Assembly (NCBI GenBank): GCA_963971405.1
Contig: OZ020489.1
Location: forward strand, 2,666,001 to 2,730,000
Direction of reading: 5' to 3'
Source of the DNA: Psococerastis gibbosa
Taxonomy: Eukaryota > Arthropoda > Insecta > Psocodea > Psocidae
DNA: 64,000 bases
Shown: positions 24,152 through 36,129 of the stretch, piece after piece
Layout of the letters: each line of letters opens with the position of its first letter
Numbering within the stretch: position 1 is the first letter of the stretch
The notes under the pieces: model-generated
What the model saw: only the letters and a program-made list of their open reading frames with translations
What the model was told of the DNA's origin: nothing
The model's database searches: none
Translations under genes and position numbers: made by a program

Positions 24152-24157
24152 AATAAA
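24152..24157 (+). terminator. Poly(A) signal of the orcokinin A transcript
   Basis: AATAAA lies 90 bp after the A-type stop codon, followed by a T-rich stretch, a normal position for a 3' end. Confidence 0.65.
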
Positions 24158-24303
24158 TGGTAGAGTTATTTTTTGGAATTATATAAAAGTCCCTTTTTTA
24201 GTTGCTAGGTTTTCAAGAGAAAGAATTTTACATGGTAGATAGACTCTAAGGGTGCCTCCAACCAGCGTTAGTAAATTTACAAAAATTGAAATCCAAAGAA
24301 AAT

Positions 24304-24486
24304 CAAGGACGGATACAGGGGGAACAGCAGCTCGCCCCCCTTGCCCCCCCCCCCCCAATAAGTAGGTTAATCTATGGTAAGTTAATTTATTACGCTCTGA
24401 TTTAATCGTTCCTTCATAATTATGTTTTTCCTATTAATTGACACAAAACTACCCCATCCCCCAAAAATGGGATGGATCCGTCCCTG
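24304..24486. mobile_element. hAT-like MITE M2 with likely 8-bp target-site duplication
   Basis: Ends caaggacggatacaggg and ggatggatccgtccctg. Flanks aagaaaat and aagaaagg match at six of eight bases, in keeping with an 8-bp duplication. Confidence 0.75.
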
Positions 24487-26080
24487 AAGAAAGGTACCAT
24501 GTTTTCTTATGCCAAGTCATAGCAGCTTTGGTTTCAACTTTCCGCAGGTTTACCTGCGATAGTGGGAGCCACCTTTACTATAGAATTTCCTTAGTGACTA
24601 TAATGGCGTGGTATCGGAAACTGGAATTTAAGAATATAGTTGAAGTTTTATATAGATTAAAAACTGTTTGACCAAGACGTTTTGCTCAGTTATTGTCCAA
24701 CAGTGGGCTTACTCTGTCGTTTGGTAATAACTTAACCTGACGTTAAAAATGTAAACAAGACAATTTTAGAATAGAAATTGTTACTCGACGCTCGACGGTT
24801 ATTGTTCCGCTTATATTTTTATTCCCCGGTCAACCCAGTTAAGTACTCTATCGCCTATAGTTAAGTTATATTTATGGGAACTCAACTATGATACATTCAT
24901 ATGGGACGTCGCGAGGTTCAACATTCGTCATGAAAGAAAATAATTTCCAGCGGGCCAAGGTAAACCGAAACCTATGATATTAGATAGCCAGTGGTGTATT
25001 TACGGATGGGCCGGTCCAGTGGCCGACTATTATATAGTAGAAGGCTACAAAAAAAAGAAAAATTGAAAATATCGTTTGTTCTTTGTACGGTATATTTGTT
25101 TTGAAGAGTAATAAATTGATGATGGATAAAATATAGATAGTAGGCCTACGTATGATCTTGAGTCAGGACCCAAGCCACAATAAGACTATAAAGTCTTGTT
25201 TTCATGCTAACCTTAAAAACTAAAAAAAACATTGTAGACTATTATAAGTTAATTAAAATTAAATAGAGAAGAAGGAAACAGAGGAGTAGTGGAAAAAAGA
25301 AGGATAAAAGGTATAGGGGGGGGGGGATTTTAAAAATATATGTGTTGTCAAAGTCAATGCAGTGAGCGGTATGGGCTGGTGGCAAGTGGAAATAAGGAAT
25401 GACTTTTTGTCGTCATGAGGAAAGACGCATTCGTCTCATTTGCCTAAAGGCTGTACTATCAGCAGGATTATATATTAAAAAAATCTGAAAAGTCAGGTGT
25501 TGGGTTGGGTAGATCAGCAAACTTTAATTAAGCAGTGACAAAGGGCAACCAAGCCTTACGTGTTGACACTACAGTTCAAACAAAACTCGACGCTTTATTT
25601 TCTAGACGACCCTCGTGTATCGTATTTTATGCCTATTTTCGTTATAGCTTGCATTGTGCATGTTTGTGTAGACTAACTTACATGCTCTAAACTAAACTAT
25701 GAGGCATAAAAGCACAGTTGAACCTTCTTTTCAATGGTAAATATTTGCACTGCATGTTTTGTAGTGTTTTGTAAACTATAAAGCATACTCGGCAATGAGT
25801 TAAAACGTTTGTACAGCACTCTCTCGTAAATGAAATTCCATGGCAAAAGGCACTTGTGGGCTCTCGCGAAACAGCCTCGACAAATTTAATTTGTGATAAA
25901 ACTTGAGAGGATGTTTCAATTTTGTTGTAAGCTAAAGTATTATGTTGAGTGGTTTTTACTTGATCACTGAATGAACAAGGTAGCTGAATAAAAACCCGTT
26001 AGAGAGCAGAGCAGCACTAAGTTAGTTAAAGGGGATTTCATAGTTTTTACTATGTGTATTTAATATGAGAAATATAAAAA
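24487..26080. other. Intergenic, no gene recognised
   Basis: Between the orcokinin 3' end and an RTE-like LINE tail. Contains the reverse copy of the 20.7-kb repeat and an 11-base G run. Confidence 0.5.
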
Positions 26081-26082
26081 AA

Positions 26083-26370
26083 CAACGCCGAAATAGACGC
26101 AATACTCAACGGAGAAGACATAGTCCGGTCCATAAGAGCACAACGCATAAGATGGCTGGGACACGTCGTAAGCATGCCAGATGACCGTATGCTGAAAAAG
26201 ATAGGTACAAAACAAACATGACAGGAAGGCTACAGGCCGGACGTCCTCGAAAACGTTGAAAGGATGAGTTGGGTACTGACTAACACTACAACTACAGTTG
26301 GCAGTCCTTAGATGGTAGAGCCAAAGCCCATCGAGGACTGTATAGAGCCAAAAGAAGTACAGGAGAAGAA
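26083..26370 (+). mobile_element. Degraded RTE-like LINE tail
   Basis: One frame reads [20 protein letters not shown] then [19 protein letters not shown] before a stop; the remainder is shifted and ends in an AGAAGAAG tract typical of such tails. Confidence 0.7.
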
Positions 26371-27567
26371 GAAGTACTGTAGGAGAAGATGTAGGTATAT
26401 TTTATAAGAATTCATTATACAATATTATATTAATTAATTAATATTTGCAATATGCAATTTGCAAATGGTGGACTTCTGGTTGCTTCATACATCAGGTTTT
26501 TATTTCCTGTTGAGGGAATCGTAATAGAATCACGATTCCTTCTCGTAACAGGGGAGTTCCCTCTGGTCCCCTATTTAACATGAAAATCATGTTCTGGGAA
26601 CAGGAGATTTTTAGTGTGGATACCGCTGACATCTTGCGTTTGTCCCATGAAGCTTTTCATAAAATATAGATATATTATAGATTATTTTATTAGCCTATTG
26701 GGCTGTTAAGGTGCTTGTCGTGATGCAAACAATTGATGTACCTGGTAGGAAATATCGTAGATGAACGCTATAGCGCTGAGAAAAAAATATATATGCGAGC
26801 ATAACTTATATTAGCCTATTATTATATTACGTATTAAGATATAAGTCAACACATTTTTAGGCTTTGTGACGTATGTACACAGCAGAAGACGGGGGAACGA
26901 TATATATTGTATAGGAGAGAGGATTATACACGAGAGTTAGTTGGCAACTACAATAAATTACTTATTTATCCCTAATTCACACAATACGCAGGAAAATGGC
27001 GCAGTTGGATCCTTCAACAGGGGTGTGGGCACTGCACATCGGACTCCCCCTCTTCTGCTGTCCACATACATACGTCACAGGCTTATCAACAAGCATTTCA
27101 AAGGATCGATAAATCATGTATCATGGCAATTGCCAGGAACGGATTCGAAGTTTTCGTTAGGGATTTCACATTTTTAAACCTCCAATAGCTTTGCATGTGA
27201 GATGGTAAAGAATTTTTGCAAAGAATACTTTCGATAATTAGCCTAAATATAATGTAAATCACGAAATCATATGGGATAGGTACCTATATAAGTAGCCTAT
27301 ATAGGCTCAGCTTGTAACTCGATCACTTTTAGTTAGGTTGGTTACTATACCTACGTATATACGGTATATGGTATATTCCATTTTAAATTAATATAATTTC
27401 ATAATAATTGTTTAATATTATTTTAATTTAGATTTAAAAAAAACATGGGACAGTCTTATTGCCCCTCTAGCTGAATCCAATCTGAATAAGTATTAGCCTA
27501 TAATAATTATAATCATAATTATATAGTGTAAGGATATTGAAGCTGACATACAGATGACGTAGCCTAA

Positions 27568-27877
27568 AGGAGTCTGCCCACTACATCGTATCATACCATG
27601 AGCGTGCTATGAACGTATCAAGCACGGAAAGCAATACGGTACGGCTTGCTTTGCCCACTGAAGCGAATCGACGGCGTTTAATGCGCCCGTGTGATGCCCG
27701 TATGACACCAAGGGGGTAACGCAGTATCTACCGCGCGGAACGTATCGGCACCGGCAAAATATTCTCGTCGACAATTCTTAAGGAGTCTGCCCACTACACC
27801 GTCTCATACCATGACCGTGCTATGAATGTATCAAGCACGGAAAGCAATACGGTACGGCTTGCTTTGCCCACTGAAAC
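27568..27877. repeat. 213-bp tandem duplication, GC-richer than its surroundings
   Basis: A 97-bp segment beginning aggagtctgcccactaca recurs at 27781 after a 213-bp step, with about six changes. It contains catgagcgtgctatgaacgt and agcaatacggtacggcttgc. The spacer between copies is GC-rich (taccgcgcggaacgtatcgg). No coding frame is evident. Confidence 0.8.
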
Positions 27878-28613
27878 GAATCATAAATCCAACTTCAGGT
27901 CGGGTACAGTCCCATACAGTATTATAGCTAGCAGATGATTTCGTTTCGAGTTGGTTCTGAAAGATCACATGAAAGTGCACCGTTTTCTAAATCTTCTGAA
28001 GTAGATTTTATGTCGGTTTGCACCAACCATTCACCAAGCCTTATCCTTACAGTGAAAAAAATACGTCAGCAATTTTGCATCTTCAAACTTTCTTCAACCG
28101 TTGCGTTGGTAGGCCTACCTAAAATTTGTTAACACGCTTTTTTTTAAATCTGAAATTAATTTAGATAAAACCTTCTTCTCAGATTCGTGCAATAAGGGAT
28201 GCTGCAGTGAATATTTTAGCCAATGTTCCGTCAAAATCTTAAAAAATTGTAAATTTCCTGAACTTTTGTAAAAACACCATTAATTACAGAGGTCAGTTCA
28301 ATCCAACTCTATAATCGAAAACTCCCTAGAAAACTCGAAACCATAGAAATACATTAACTGGAGCGGCGGGAGCCATAATATGCCTTACGAGGCACCCGTT
28401 AACCATAAGTCAACTATCAGAGATAAGTACCAACGCAAAAATATCGAAGTCTTACACATTGCATCATTGAAAAACGGATACCTGGACCCGATCAAAAACT
28501 CTGTACTTAGCTTGTGCAAGCTACACTATCAGCCATATTGATAACGGTCTCCAGCGCCGGGATGCAATCACCAATGATCAAACCAAACATAAACATTCAA
28601 ACAAGCATTCAAA

Positions 28614-31600
28614 ATGGCCGATGATTTGAAAGAGAATAGTAATTTAAGGCCAAGATTTGGAAATAGACATTTAAATGATGTCTCAAAAGTGTTTCAGCAT
28701 AATGCATGGTAGGCTATTAATTAATTTTGTCCGAACTTTTAGAATATCAAGATATTATAGCGAGAGTTATGGAGAAAGTACAACCAGGTTAGGTTGTGAT
28801 GTGGAGCTTACAAGACACAGAAAGAAGCCACAATTTGGAGGGAGACGTTTAGTACAGTCTCATTTGTATGATTTTAATGCGTGGTACGTCAATTCTGTTA
28901 TATGTTACACCTAATACTTAGGTACATATTGAGACGGAGACCCAGCCAAGAAGTTCTAAGTTTCGGCTGTGTCCCTGATGGGCGACGTTTGAGAATGCGT
29001 AGAAACAGGCAAATACTGATATTAATGAGCGCACAGTGACTTTGGCTAGTATTTGGCAGACTGAGAGGTAAATCGGGTAAGATGTGCCATGCAGGTATTA
29101 ATGTATTGTTAATTTTTGTGTTGGCCGGATACGGAGCCTAGTTAGGTGTAACGTAGGACAAGTACAGTACTTGGGGAAGTCTGATGTCTATCAAACCTCC
29201 ACATTAGTAAGCAAAGTTGTCCATTGTTGCTTGGTTGTATTGGAGGCAAATGTCATATTACCAATAATAATGAAAATACTTTACTTTACTTTACTTTATC
29301 CAACGCCCACTCTTGGCGTTACCGCCATCTGGTGCCGCGCCTGCCAGTAAAGTGATGAGATGTCTTTGTTAGGGCTCTGGATTGCTTGGAATGTTAGAAG
29401 GTGGGCAGCATCCATACGTCCGCTGAGGCAGAGCGTGCATTGGTCTGAAGCAGCTAGGCCAGGCGAAACAGGTGAGCCTGCAGGTAGTCGTGGCCAGTTA
29501 TGCAGCGAAAACGGGCGACAGAAGTAGCTCTTGGTAGGTCTTGTGGCAAGGGAATTTTTACGCAAAGTTTCCCATGGCTGTCCTGTTGCGCTGGTTGATA
29601 GAGCGTTCTTATGTCTTCTAATTATTGCGTTATTAATAACCTTCTTCGCACTATTTACTGTTAGAGGGACTGCCGAATTCGCTGCACTTCTGGCTATCTT
29701 AGCTACCAGGTCTGCCTTTTCGTTTCCGGCTATTTCCACGTGGCTCGGTATCCATTGGACAGCAACTGTCCATCCTGAAGATTTTAAACTGGCTAGAACT
29801 CCCCTACATCCTATCGTCCTCAAACATTGTGTAGTAGAGTTGGTGCATGCCGCTGTGATCGCTGCCTGTGAGTCAACGAGGAACACAACCGGTCTAGGCT
29901 GTAGGTTGGCCAGCCTTTTACTTGCAGCGAGCAGGGCAGCTACCTCTCCATCGAAGTTGCTGGCAGGGACACCAACCGGAACTGATTCTTCAAATAGTTT
30001 ACAGAAGTATCCGGCTCCTGTTTGTGGTATAGAAGATCCATCTGTGTACACGTGCAGCCATTCAGAAGGAGGGTATAAATTCCTGATTGTATTTAACGCT
30101 GCCTGCTTTAGCTCTTGTTCAAGGCTCATTTTCTTCGGCTGGTTGTGGTCCAGCAGTGAATGAAAATAAGTGCAAGGGCAGTATCGTACCAAATATTATA
30201 TAAAAATATTTTGAAGGTTACAACTAATTGTTTTAATAATATTATTATTAACACTATTAAAATGTGAAACATAAAATTTTGTCCTGTATTTTAGGGACGA
30301 TGTTCAATGGGATGAAGAACAGCAAACAGCAGCCGAAGAAAAAGTATCACTCAATTCCAAAACGAAAATCACCGAAGAACGCTGTAAAGACTTGGAAGAC
30401 AACGCGGGCAAAAACTGGGACTTATTCTACGGTATCCATGACAACAAATTTTTCAAAGACAGACAATGGCTGTTCACTGAGTTCCCCGAGCTTAATCCGT
30501 CTACTGACGCGGACCCTGATAAAGAACTAAGAATTTTAGAAATAGGTTAGTGTCCTCAGTTCTTTGTTTGGTATGACAGAAATTGCCCAATATTGTGTAC
30601 ATTAAGTCAGTCATTTTTTTTAGTTTTTGAATAGAATCCAATTGAACAGGAAATTCAATCTGTAGACTCATTAATTATGTGATAAAGTACATAAAAGGTT
30701 CCTCTACAACATAGCATGAGGGTTCACACTGGGAGATCTGTTATTGCGGCAAATGGGTGCAACACAGGGTCTGTTCAGCAGATTTTTCCCTGCTCAAAGC
30801 TTCTGCTATTGCAGTTTACGGTTTTCTGAAAACCGTGCACCAATCACAAATCCCCAAACAAATCTGTGCACCGGGCCTTGGGAGAACTCAGATTGCTATA
30901 CACGGTATATTACTTTGTTTTAGGTTGTGGTGTTGGTAACACCGTCTTTCCCATCCTGCGACACTGTTCCCCCGAGCAGAAAGTCTTCATTTATGCCAGT
31001 GACTTCTCGGAGAAGGCCATCAGCATACTAAAAGAGAGCCCGGACTACGATACATCGAGGTGTCTGGCGTTTGTTTGTGACGCGACTGCTGACGATTGGA
31101 GGCCGCCGTTCGAAGAGGGCAGCTTGGATATTGTAGTACTGATTTTTGCGCTGTCTGCAATTCATCCTGACAAGTAAGTAGGCAGCACAAGTAGCTATAA
31201 TTGGATGTTTCTTATAGCACATGGTTTAAAGTAACCTATTAAGGATCTAGAGGAGGCCAGGGGGCCACGGCTCCCTCCAAAATGAAATACATGTATACTA
31301 GATAGAAATGAACGCAATGCACCCACTTCCGAAATTAAAGAATATTCAGGACTTAGTAGGGCTCGAACCCAGGATCTATGCCTTGCTGGATGCAACGAGA
31401 AGGTTGCCTCTTCAACCTAATTCTGACTGTATACCATATAATACTATAAAGAAAATTGGTAACATCCCACTTCCATAGATATACACCGTTATGGCCTTAT
31501 TATTATTAATTAGCCGTTCGCGAAGCTTTGCCGCGGTAAAACTGATTAAGTGCTCCATCCTTATGCTCCGCAAATTATCAATTAGGTTTAGTTCTTCATT

Positions 31601-34600
31601 GATTTTAGGTCCGGTACACACGGTCGTTCGAGCGCCGGTGATAAGCAGAGAAATTTGGCGTGGAAGCAAATGGGCTGGTGGGTTGTTGCAAAATACAGTC
31701 TAATTGCAAAGGCTTTTACGGCCGGTGTTACGTGGCGAAGTACTAGAATCCGGGATAATAAGCCGTATGGTCGTTCTGAAAGCGTACTTCCAAAGTTTCG
31801 TCAACATCTGCGGTCGACATCTTCAGTGACACTGCGTAGACTTCTAAGATCTCGGAGGCTCAGTAGCAAGTTGCTATCAGAACGACCACAGTCTACCATT
31901 CCGGATTCTATTGATTCGTCAAAAATACAGTCTATTTCTGAACGCACTTCAGAAGATTTCTAGGCGTGTCGAGGGGAAAACCGTGTACCTGTGACAAGCC
32001 TGGGACAAAACTCTGTTGAACCATTTGTTCCCCTGACAAATTTCTCAGCTGATCACCGGCGTTCAAACGCCCGTGTGGACCAGGCTTAAGCAAAGCGCAA
32101 CTAGCACAAGGGGCGTGTAGTTACTTCATGGCTTACCCTTTCCAAAAGTCTACAGACAGCCATTTTGAGAGAACATCACAGCCCTATTTGTTTCTTTTCT
32201 TGGTAACAGTAACAGCCAACTTCCCCCGATTTCCTTTCTGTAAAGGTTTTTCCAACGTATTGTAGGTATTTTTATTTCGGTCAGGTTCAGCCATGTGGTG
32301 CAAATGATAAAGAAGTACTTGGCGCCCGGTGGTGTGGTGCTGTTTCGGGATTATGGCAGGCACGACCTGGCCCAACTCCGTTTCAAAGATGGTCACTGTC
32401 TCGAAGACAACTTTTATGCCCGCGGCGATGGCACTCTGGTTTATTTCTTTACACAGGGTAAGTAAGCAGTTTAGCAGTAAACAGTTATCCACCATCGCTT
32501 GAAAGGTATCAGGAAGAAAAACTGGACGCCGCGGCTATTCATAGATTTATAGAAGGGGGATCTCCCCATTTTTTTTTTAAAAAAAAGCATGGGGTGAGAA
32601 GTAATTAGCTAATTTCTCGGCCAAGAGCCCTTATATGGACAAAAATGCTCTTTAAAACCGTCCTAAAATTCATTAACTGTGATAATACAGAATACATTTT
32701 TTTATGTAAACTATTGTTAATCGATAAAAATAGGTAATGTACGTCGTCTGCTTCTCTCATTACGTTATTTTTATTTTATAGATTAAGAGACAATAGGGGG
32801 GGGGGGGGAGGCATTAGAAGTGTAACCATCAAATATCTCATGCAATATCAATCTGAACGAACAAAGTAATTTTTCTGAGCATATGATTCCAACGCAGATG
32901 CGAATTTTTTACTCAGCGGTAACATGGTACCAGACCAGACCAGCAAACACTAGATGAATTGAACACCTTGTAGTACAAGAGCATTTGTAGCAACTTTTGC
33001 TAAGTCTTACCAATACATAGCACCAAAATTATTTAACTTACTACTAGATGTTTACTCTGGGTCTCTGCCAATAAATAAATTCTCAAAATTCATTCGGGAA
33101 TGGCTGATGAGACGGGTAAGGGTAGAATAATGATTTGAAACAGTAGATTAGACTGTTTGTTATGTGGGATTTGTTGTTTACTTGTAATATGTTTAATGTA
33201 ATTTAATTTTAAGGCAGGGATTGCTTTAATAGGTCTAGCGTACTTACAATTCAATTCAATTTACGTTTTACTTAGCCTACTTACTGATATAATGTTTAGA
33301 GGAAGTTGCCGTCTCAGCCTATATCATGTCCAAAATTAGAGGATTTAGAAAAAATTGGTTGTCTGTAAGTCGGTTTACGGACAATAGTTTAACGTGACAA
33401 CGCCTAAATTACTAAATCTTACATAAATAATATATGGCTGGAAAGAGAAAGAAATGTGGAAAAGCCCTGAAGTAGTTTAAATTTTTTAAATAGATAATAA
33501 CGCGGCCGAAAGAGGCCGCTTTGTTGAAAATCGTGCGCACCCCCTGACGTTTTACACCCCCAAAGCCAAACCCCTTGCTTGATCACCACAAATATAGCAT
33601 GGCCTGAAAGAGGAAGAATAGACATAGCCATGGGTATAATTTAAATTAAGATAGGCCTTCTACAGTACATCTGCCCAAAAAATTGCTTTAAGCCCACCCA
33701 TGCAATTCAAATGGGATTGCTGGAAATGCGTCTCAGTTTACTCATTTTGTGTTCAACTCGTGTTAAGGGGTGAAGGGGTCAATTTGAAACTATGTATTTA
33801 TACTCGTTTGAAACCTTAATTGATACTGCTTCTAATGAGACATTAAAAATTCATTTCGTGAGAAAATTGCAGGCTGTGGAATTTTTTTACTCTATGCATG
33901 TAAATTGAGTACGTTTTGAACCTGTTTTCCGCCGAAACACGGATGGCTGATACACTCACCTGACCCTGTACGAAGAGACTGATAGTAAAACTGAATATAT
34001 ATCTGGAAAGAGTAAGAAAGGTAGAAAAGAACTTTAGTAGTTTGAAGTTCTCAAATTGATATTAACACCCCCAAAAACGCGGCCGAAAAAGGCCTATTTT
34101 CGATTAAAATCGGCAAATTTGGGCGCACCTCCTCACGTTTCCACCCCCCCCCCCCCCCCCCCCCGAGAGTCGAACCCCTTGCCCTATCACAACAAATACA
34201 GCATGGCCTGAAAGAAGAAGAGTAGACAAAGCCATGGGTATAATTTAAATTGAGACAGACCTTCTACATCTGCCCAAAAAGTTTAAACCCGCGTTATGAG
34301 TAGAGGAAGAAGAACGCAATGATCCACAGTAAAATACTTTAATAGTGACCGGTTTCGGATAAAATCCATCATCAGATTCGTACCCACTATCTACGCCTAT
34401 CCGGGGCGTCGTCTTAACCGCTGAACCAAAAGCGCGACAAGTATTGTCTGTTAAATCCTCTGTCCTTGTCGGGCTTAAGACGACCCGCCGGGTAGGTGTG
34501 GATCGTTTCAAATCCCAGCAAGTCCAATTTTTCCTAAATCCTCTAATTTCGGCTATAATGAGGAGGTTTCTTCTTAAACCTAAAATAGTTAAATGGGAGT

Positions 34601-34869
34601 GTTATATATTATACTGATATTGTATATACATATATATATATACATTGTAATGAAAATTGATAGTCTACATTTCATATCCTCTTAACTTTTTCCACCACAC
34701 CTAACAGTTACTCTTATTTGCAGAAGACACACGAGAGTTATTTGGTGGTGCTGGACTAGTTGAGGAACAAAACTTAGTAGACAGGCGACTTCAAGTCAAC
34801 AGAAGTAAACTACTCAAGATGTACCGCGTGTGGGTGCAGGCCAAATACCGGAAGCCACTCGATAGGTGA
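28614..34869 (+). CDS. METTL2: tRNA N3-methylcytidine methyltransferase (METTL2/METTL8 family), cytosolic form
   Basis: The gene transfers a methyl group from S-adenosylmethionine to cytidine 32 of certain tRNAs, as known for the family. Exons: 28614-28708, 30295-30545, 30924-31173, 32285-32457 and 34724-34869 (TGA), with matching phases, 304 residues in all. Exon 1 ends [18 protein letters not shown]. Exon 2 continues DDVQWDEEQ and holds [15 protein letters not shown]. Exon 3 opens with the SAM-binding loop [12 protein letters not shown], then ASDFSEKAI and LSAIHPDK. Exon 4 holds [19 protein letters not shown] and [16 protein letters not shown]. Exon 5 holds [11 protein letters not shown] and [13 protein letters not shown]. 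All the family motifs are present, so the enzyme looks functional. An antisense LINE lies in intron 1 and an inverted-repeat element in intron 3. A second first exon overlaps the first (separate entry). The long linker seen in the human proteins between FTEFPEL and the SAM loop is short here. Confidence 0.93.
28675..28883 (+). CDS. Alternative first exon of the METTL2/8 gene, presequence-like
   Basis: A frame different from that of the cytosolic exon 1 opens at ATG 28675 (also 28678 and 28702), directly after an in-frame TAA at 28672. It runs to a second donor, gtacgt, at 28884. It ends in [17 protein letters not shown], plainly homologous to the end of the first exon 1, and in the same phase 2, so both can join exon 2 (DDVQW). 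Its start, [19 protein letters not shown] followed by SES, is basic and free of acidic residues for 22 positions. RYY-S fits the R-3 cleavage pattern of the mitochondrial processing peptidase. If the first donor at 28709 is not used, the cytosolic frame stops at once (HNAW then TAG), so this transcript would have to start at a later ATG. The protein would be 333-342 residues. In vertebrates the mitochondrial enzyme is a separate gene, METTL8. Mitochondrial targeting is inferred. Confidence 0.8.
29280..30192 (-). mobile_element. LINE 3' fragment with RNase H domain and (TAAAG)n tail
   Basis: A 5'-truncated non-LTR retrotransposon, antisense in METTL2/8 intron 1. The minus strand encodes about 298 residues without a stop, including an RNase H domain with all four acidic residues visible: [23 protein letters not shown] and [10 protein letters not shown]. 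It is followed by [15 protein letters not shown], a Cys/His block in which the last Cys is lost. The element ends in TAAAG repeats rather than poly(A). It belongs to the RNase H-bearing I/R1-like LINEs; the clade is not resolved. The open frame suggests a fairly young insertion. Confidence 0.88.
31325..31425 (-). repeat. tRNA-like SINE head in METTL2/8 intron 3
   Basis: On the plus strand gggctcgaacccaggatcta is an inverted B box, and gagaaggttgcctcttcaac follows. A related motif (gttgaagaggcaacctcctc) is found near 48745, so this is a repeat family. Confidence 0.45.
31605..32088. mobile_element. Inverted-repeat element M3 in METTL2/8 intron 3
   Basis: The left end taggtccggtacacacggtc and right end (complement taagcctggtccacacgggc) are imperfect inverted repeats that continue through cgccggtgat and agaaattt. 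The interior (gtttcgtcaacatctgcggt) recurs near 39340 and 40890. Confidence 0.7.
33015..33130 (+). mobile_element. CR1/Jockey-like LINE, last codons
   Basis: The frame [20 protein letters not shown] then [18 protein letters not shown] and a stop at 33128 matches the C-terminal end of CR1/Jockey-type ORF2 (LxNxLP...KFKxxLKxWL). It lies in METTL2/8 intron 4. Confidence 0.6.
34141..34164. repeat. Long C homopolymer (one of about a dozen)
   Basis: A run of about 22 C. Similar C or G runs of nine or more occur near 2888, 12190, 12288, 16280, 16745, 20665, 20947, 24340, 25313, 32797, 41341, 43944 and 51074. Confidence 0.8.
34385..34562. mobile_element. Two partial SINE-C copies in opposite orientation
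   Basis: An inverted head (cgtcttaaccgctgaacc) at 34410-34440 faces a plus-strand copy at 34465-34560 whose A box is deleted but whose B box (gtttcaaatccc) and cctctaatttcggctata tail are kept. It lies in METTL2/8 intron 4. Confidence 0.55.
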
Positions 34870-35106
34870 CGTCATCAGCTTCTAACTAGACAGAGTTTTC
34901 ATCTCTGCCAGATTTGATCACATACATATTGTATCGTTTCCACCCTGGTGCTATGTTGTGATTTAAGGGCGATTGGAACAGTCTTACAGCAAGCGCAGAG
35001 GACAAGGGGGGGGGTCTGTCCCCATAGGTATTTAAAGTAAGTACGCGGGTCGTCAAAATCTTCTGCCTATGCTTGTCTTACCTAGGCTCTTCTAGGATTT
35101 TTCTCA

Positions 35107-35112
35107 AATAAA
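35107..35112 (+). terminator. Poly(A) signal of the METTL2/8 gene
   Basis: AATAAA (overlapping a second AATAAA) lies about 240 bp after the TGA. Confidence 0.6.
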
Positions 35113-35244
35113 TAAAATGCTTACAATGGAATTCAAACTAAGTTGTTGTCGTAGTCTTCGGCATCCTGTGGCGGAGGGCCAACCCGTGTGCTAGTCGAAA
35201 CAACGAAAGCGGATTGAGTATGACTATACTGTGTACCAATAAAG

Positions 35245-35405
35245 GTTTGTTTGTTTTCCAACGCCTAATTTCTGTATTTCTGCTATAAGCAACCCTGTCA
35301 GCCTGGCGGGAGGAGTGAGTCTGTTTATTTATATATTATATTATTATAACTTGAGGCACGCTAAGAGCAGACTCCTTCACCTCGGAAAGAAGGGGAGTTG
35401 ACTGA
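35245..35405 (+). mobile_element. SINE-B fragment, 5' part
   Basis: gcaaccctgtcagcctggcg, the ggagtgagtctgttt block and cagactccttcacctcgg match the long form; the tRNA-like core is missing. Confidence 0.65.
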
Positions 35406-35596
35406 GTGGCTACCAATGACACTGTCTTTCTATAATCTTACGAGATTGTCAAAGAAAAAGGCTGTTTATGTATATCTTGTCAGGCAAATTTTAATTTAAT
35501 TTAGAAATGACTAGATTGTAAAAACATTTATTAAATCTCCGAGTTAAGGCAGTGATTTCCAAATATTTTTTAAACAAATGTTTCTGCGTTCTTTTA

Positions 35597-35722
35597 AATA
35601 AATAAATATATAATGACTTTTTTGTTCTATTACTAAGCCAACCTAGCGGAGTTAGGGCTATAAAGCCCTCTCTTACACTCAACTAGGAAGGCCCGGGACC
35701 GCCTGCTTTACATGCCCTCCGA
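35597..35722 (-). mobile_element. SINE-A copy, head missing
   Basis: Tail and core as in the other copies; the match stops at gccctccgaa, before the tRNA part. Confidence 0.8.
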
Positions 35723-36129
35723 AATTGATTAATTCCTTGTTCTAGAACTGCAAAAATGAAAATAGTCTAACGAAAATTCATAAAAATACTAACTTTCTAA
35801 AAAGCAGACCAATTACTAGATTGATTTAGGACTATTCTGTAAAATCAGTTTAATACAGTTATCGTGTTTTTCTGTGGCAATAACCATTCAGCGGACGATT
35901 ATTTTTTTGATACTTAACCTGGGATTAAAAATTGTGAACAAGATAATTTTAGAAAGGTAAGTGATATTCTAAATTGCTTTGTTTACATTTTAAACCCCCA
36001 AGAATAAGTTAATACTAAACGGCATAGGCCCGCTTTTTATGTTCATAAAATATTTGGAAATGTGTGCCTTAAACCATTTATAAGTCACAATGGAATGTTG
36101 AAAACACGACAGCAAACGTTAAACTACTT

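Noticed and set aside
29531-30163. Plus-strand frame of 210 codons
   Set aside because: Shadow of the antisense LINE RNase H frame.
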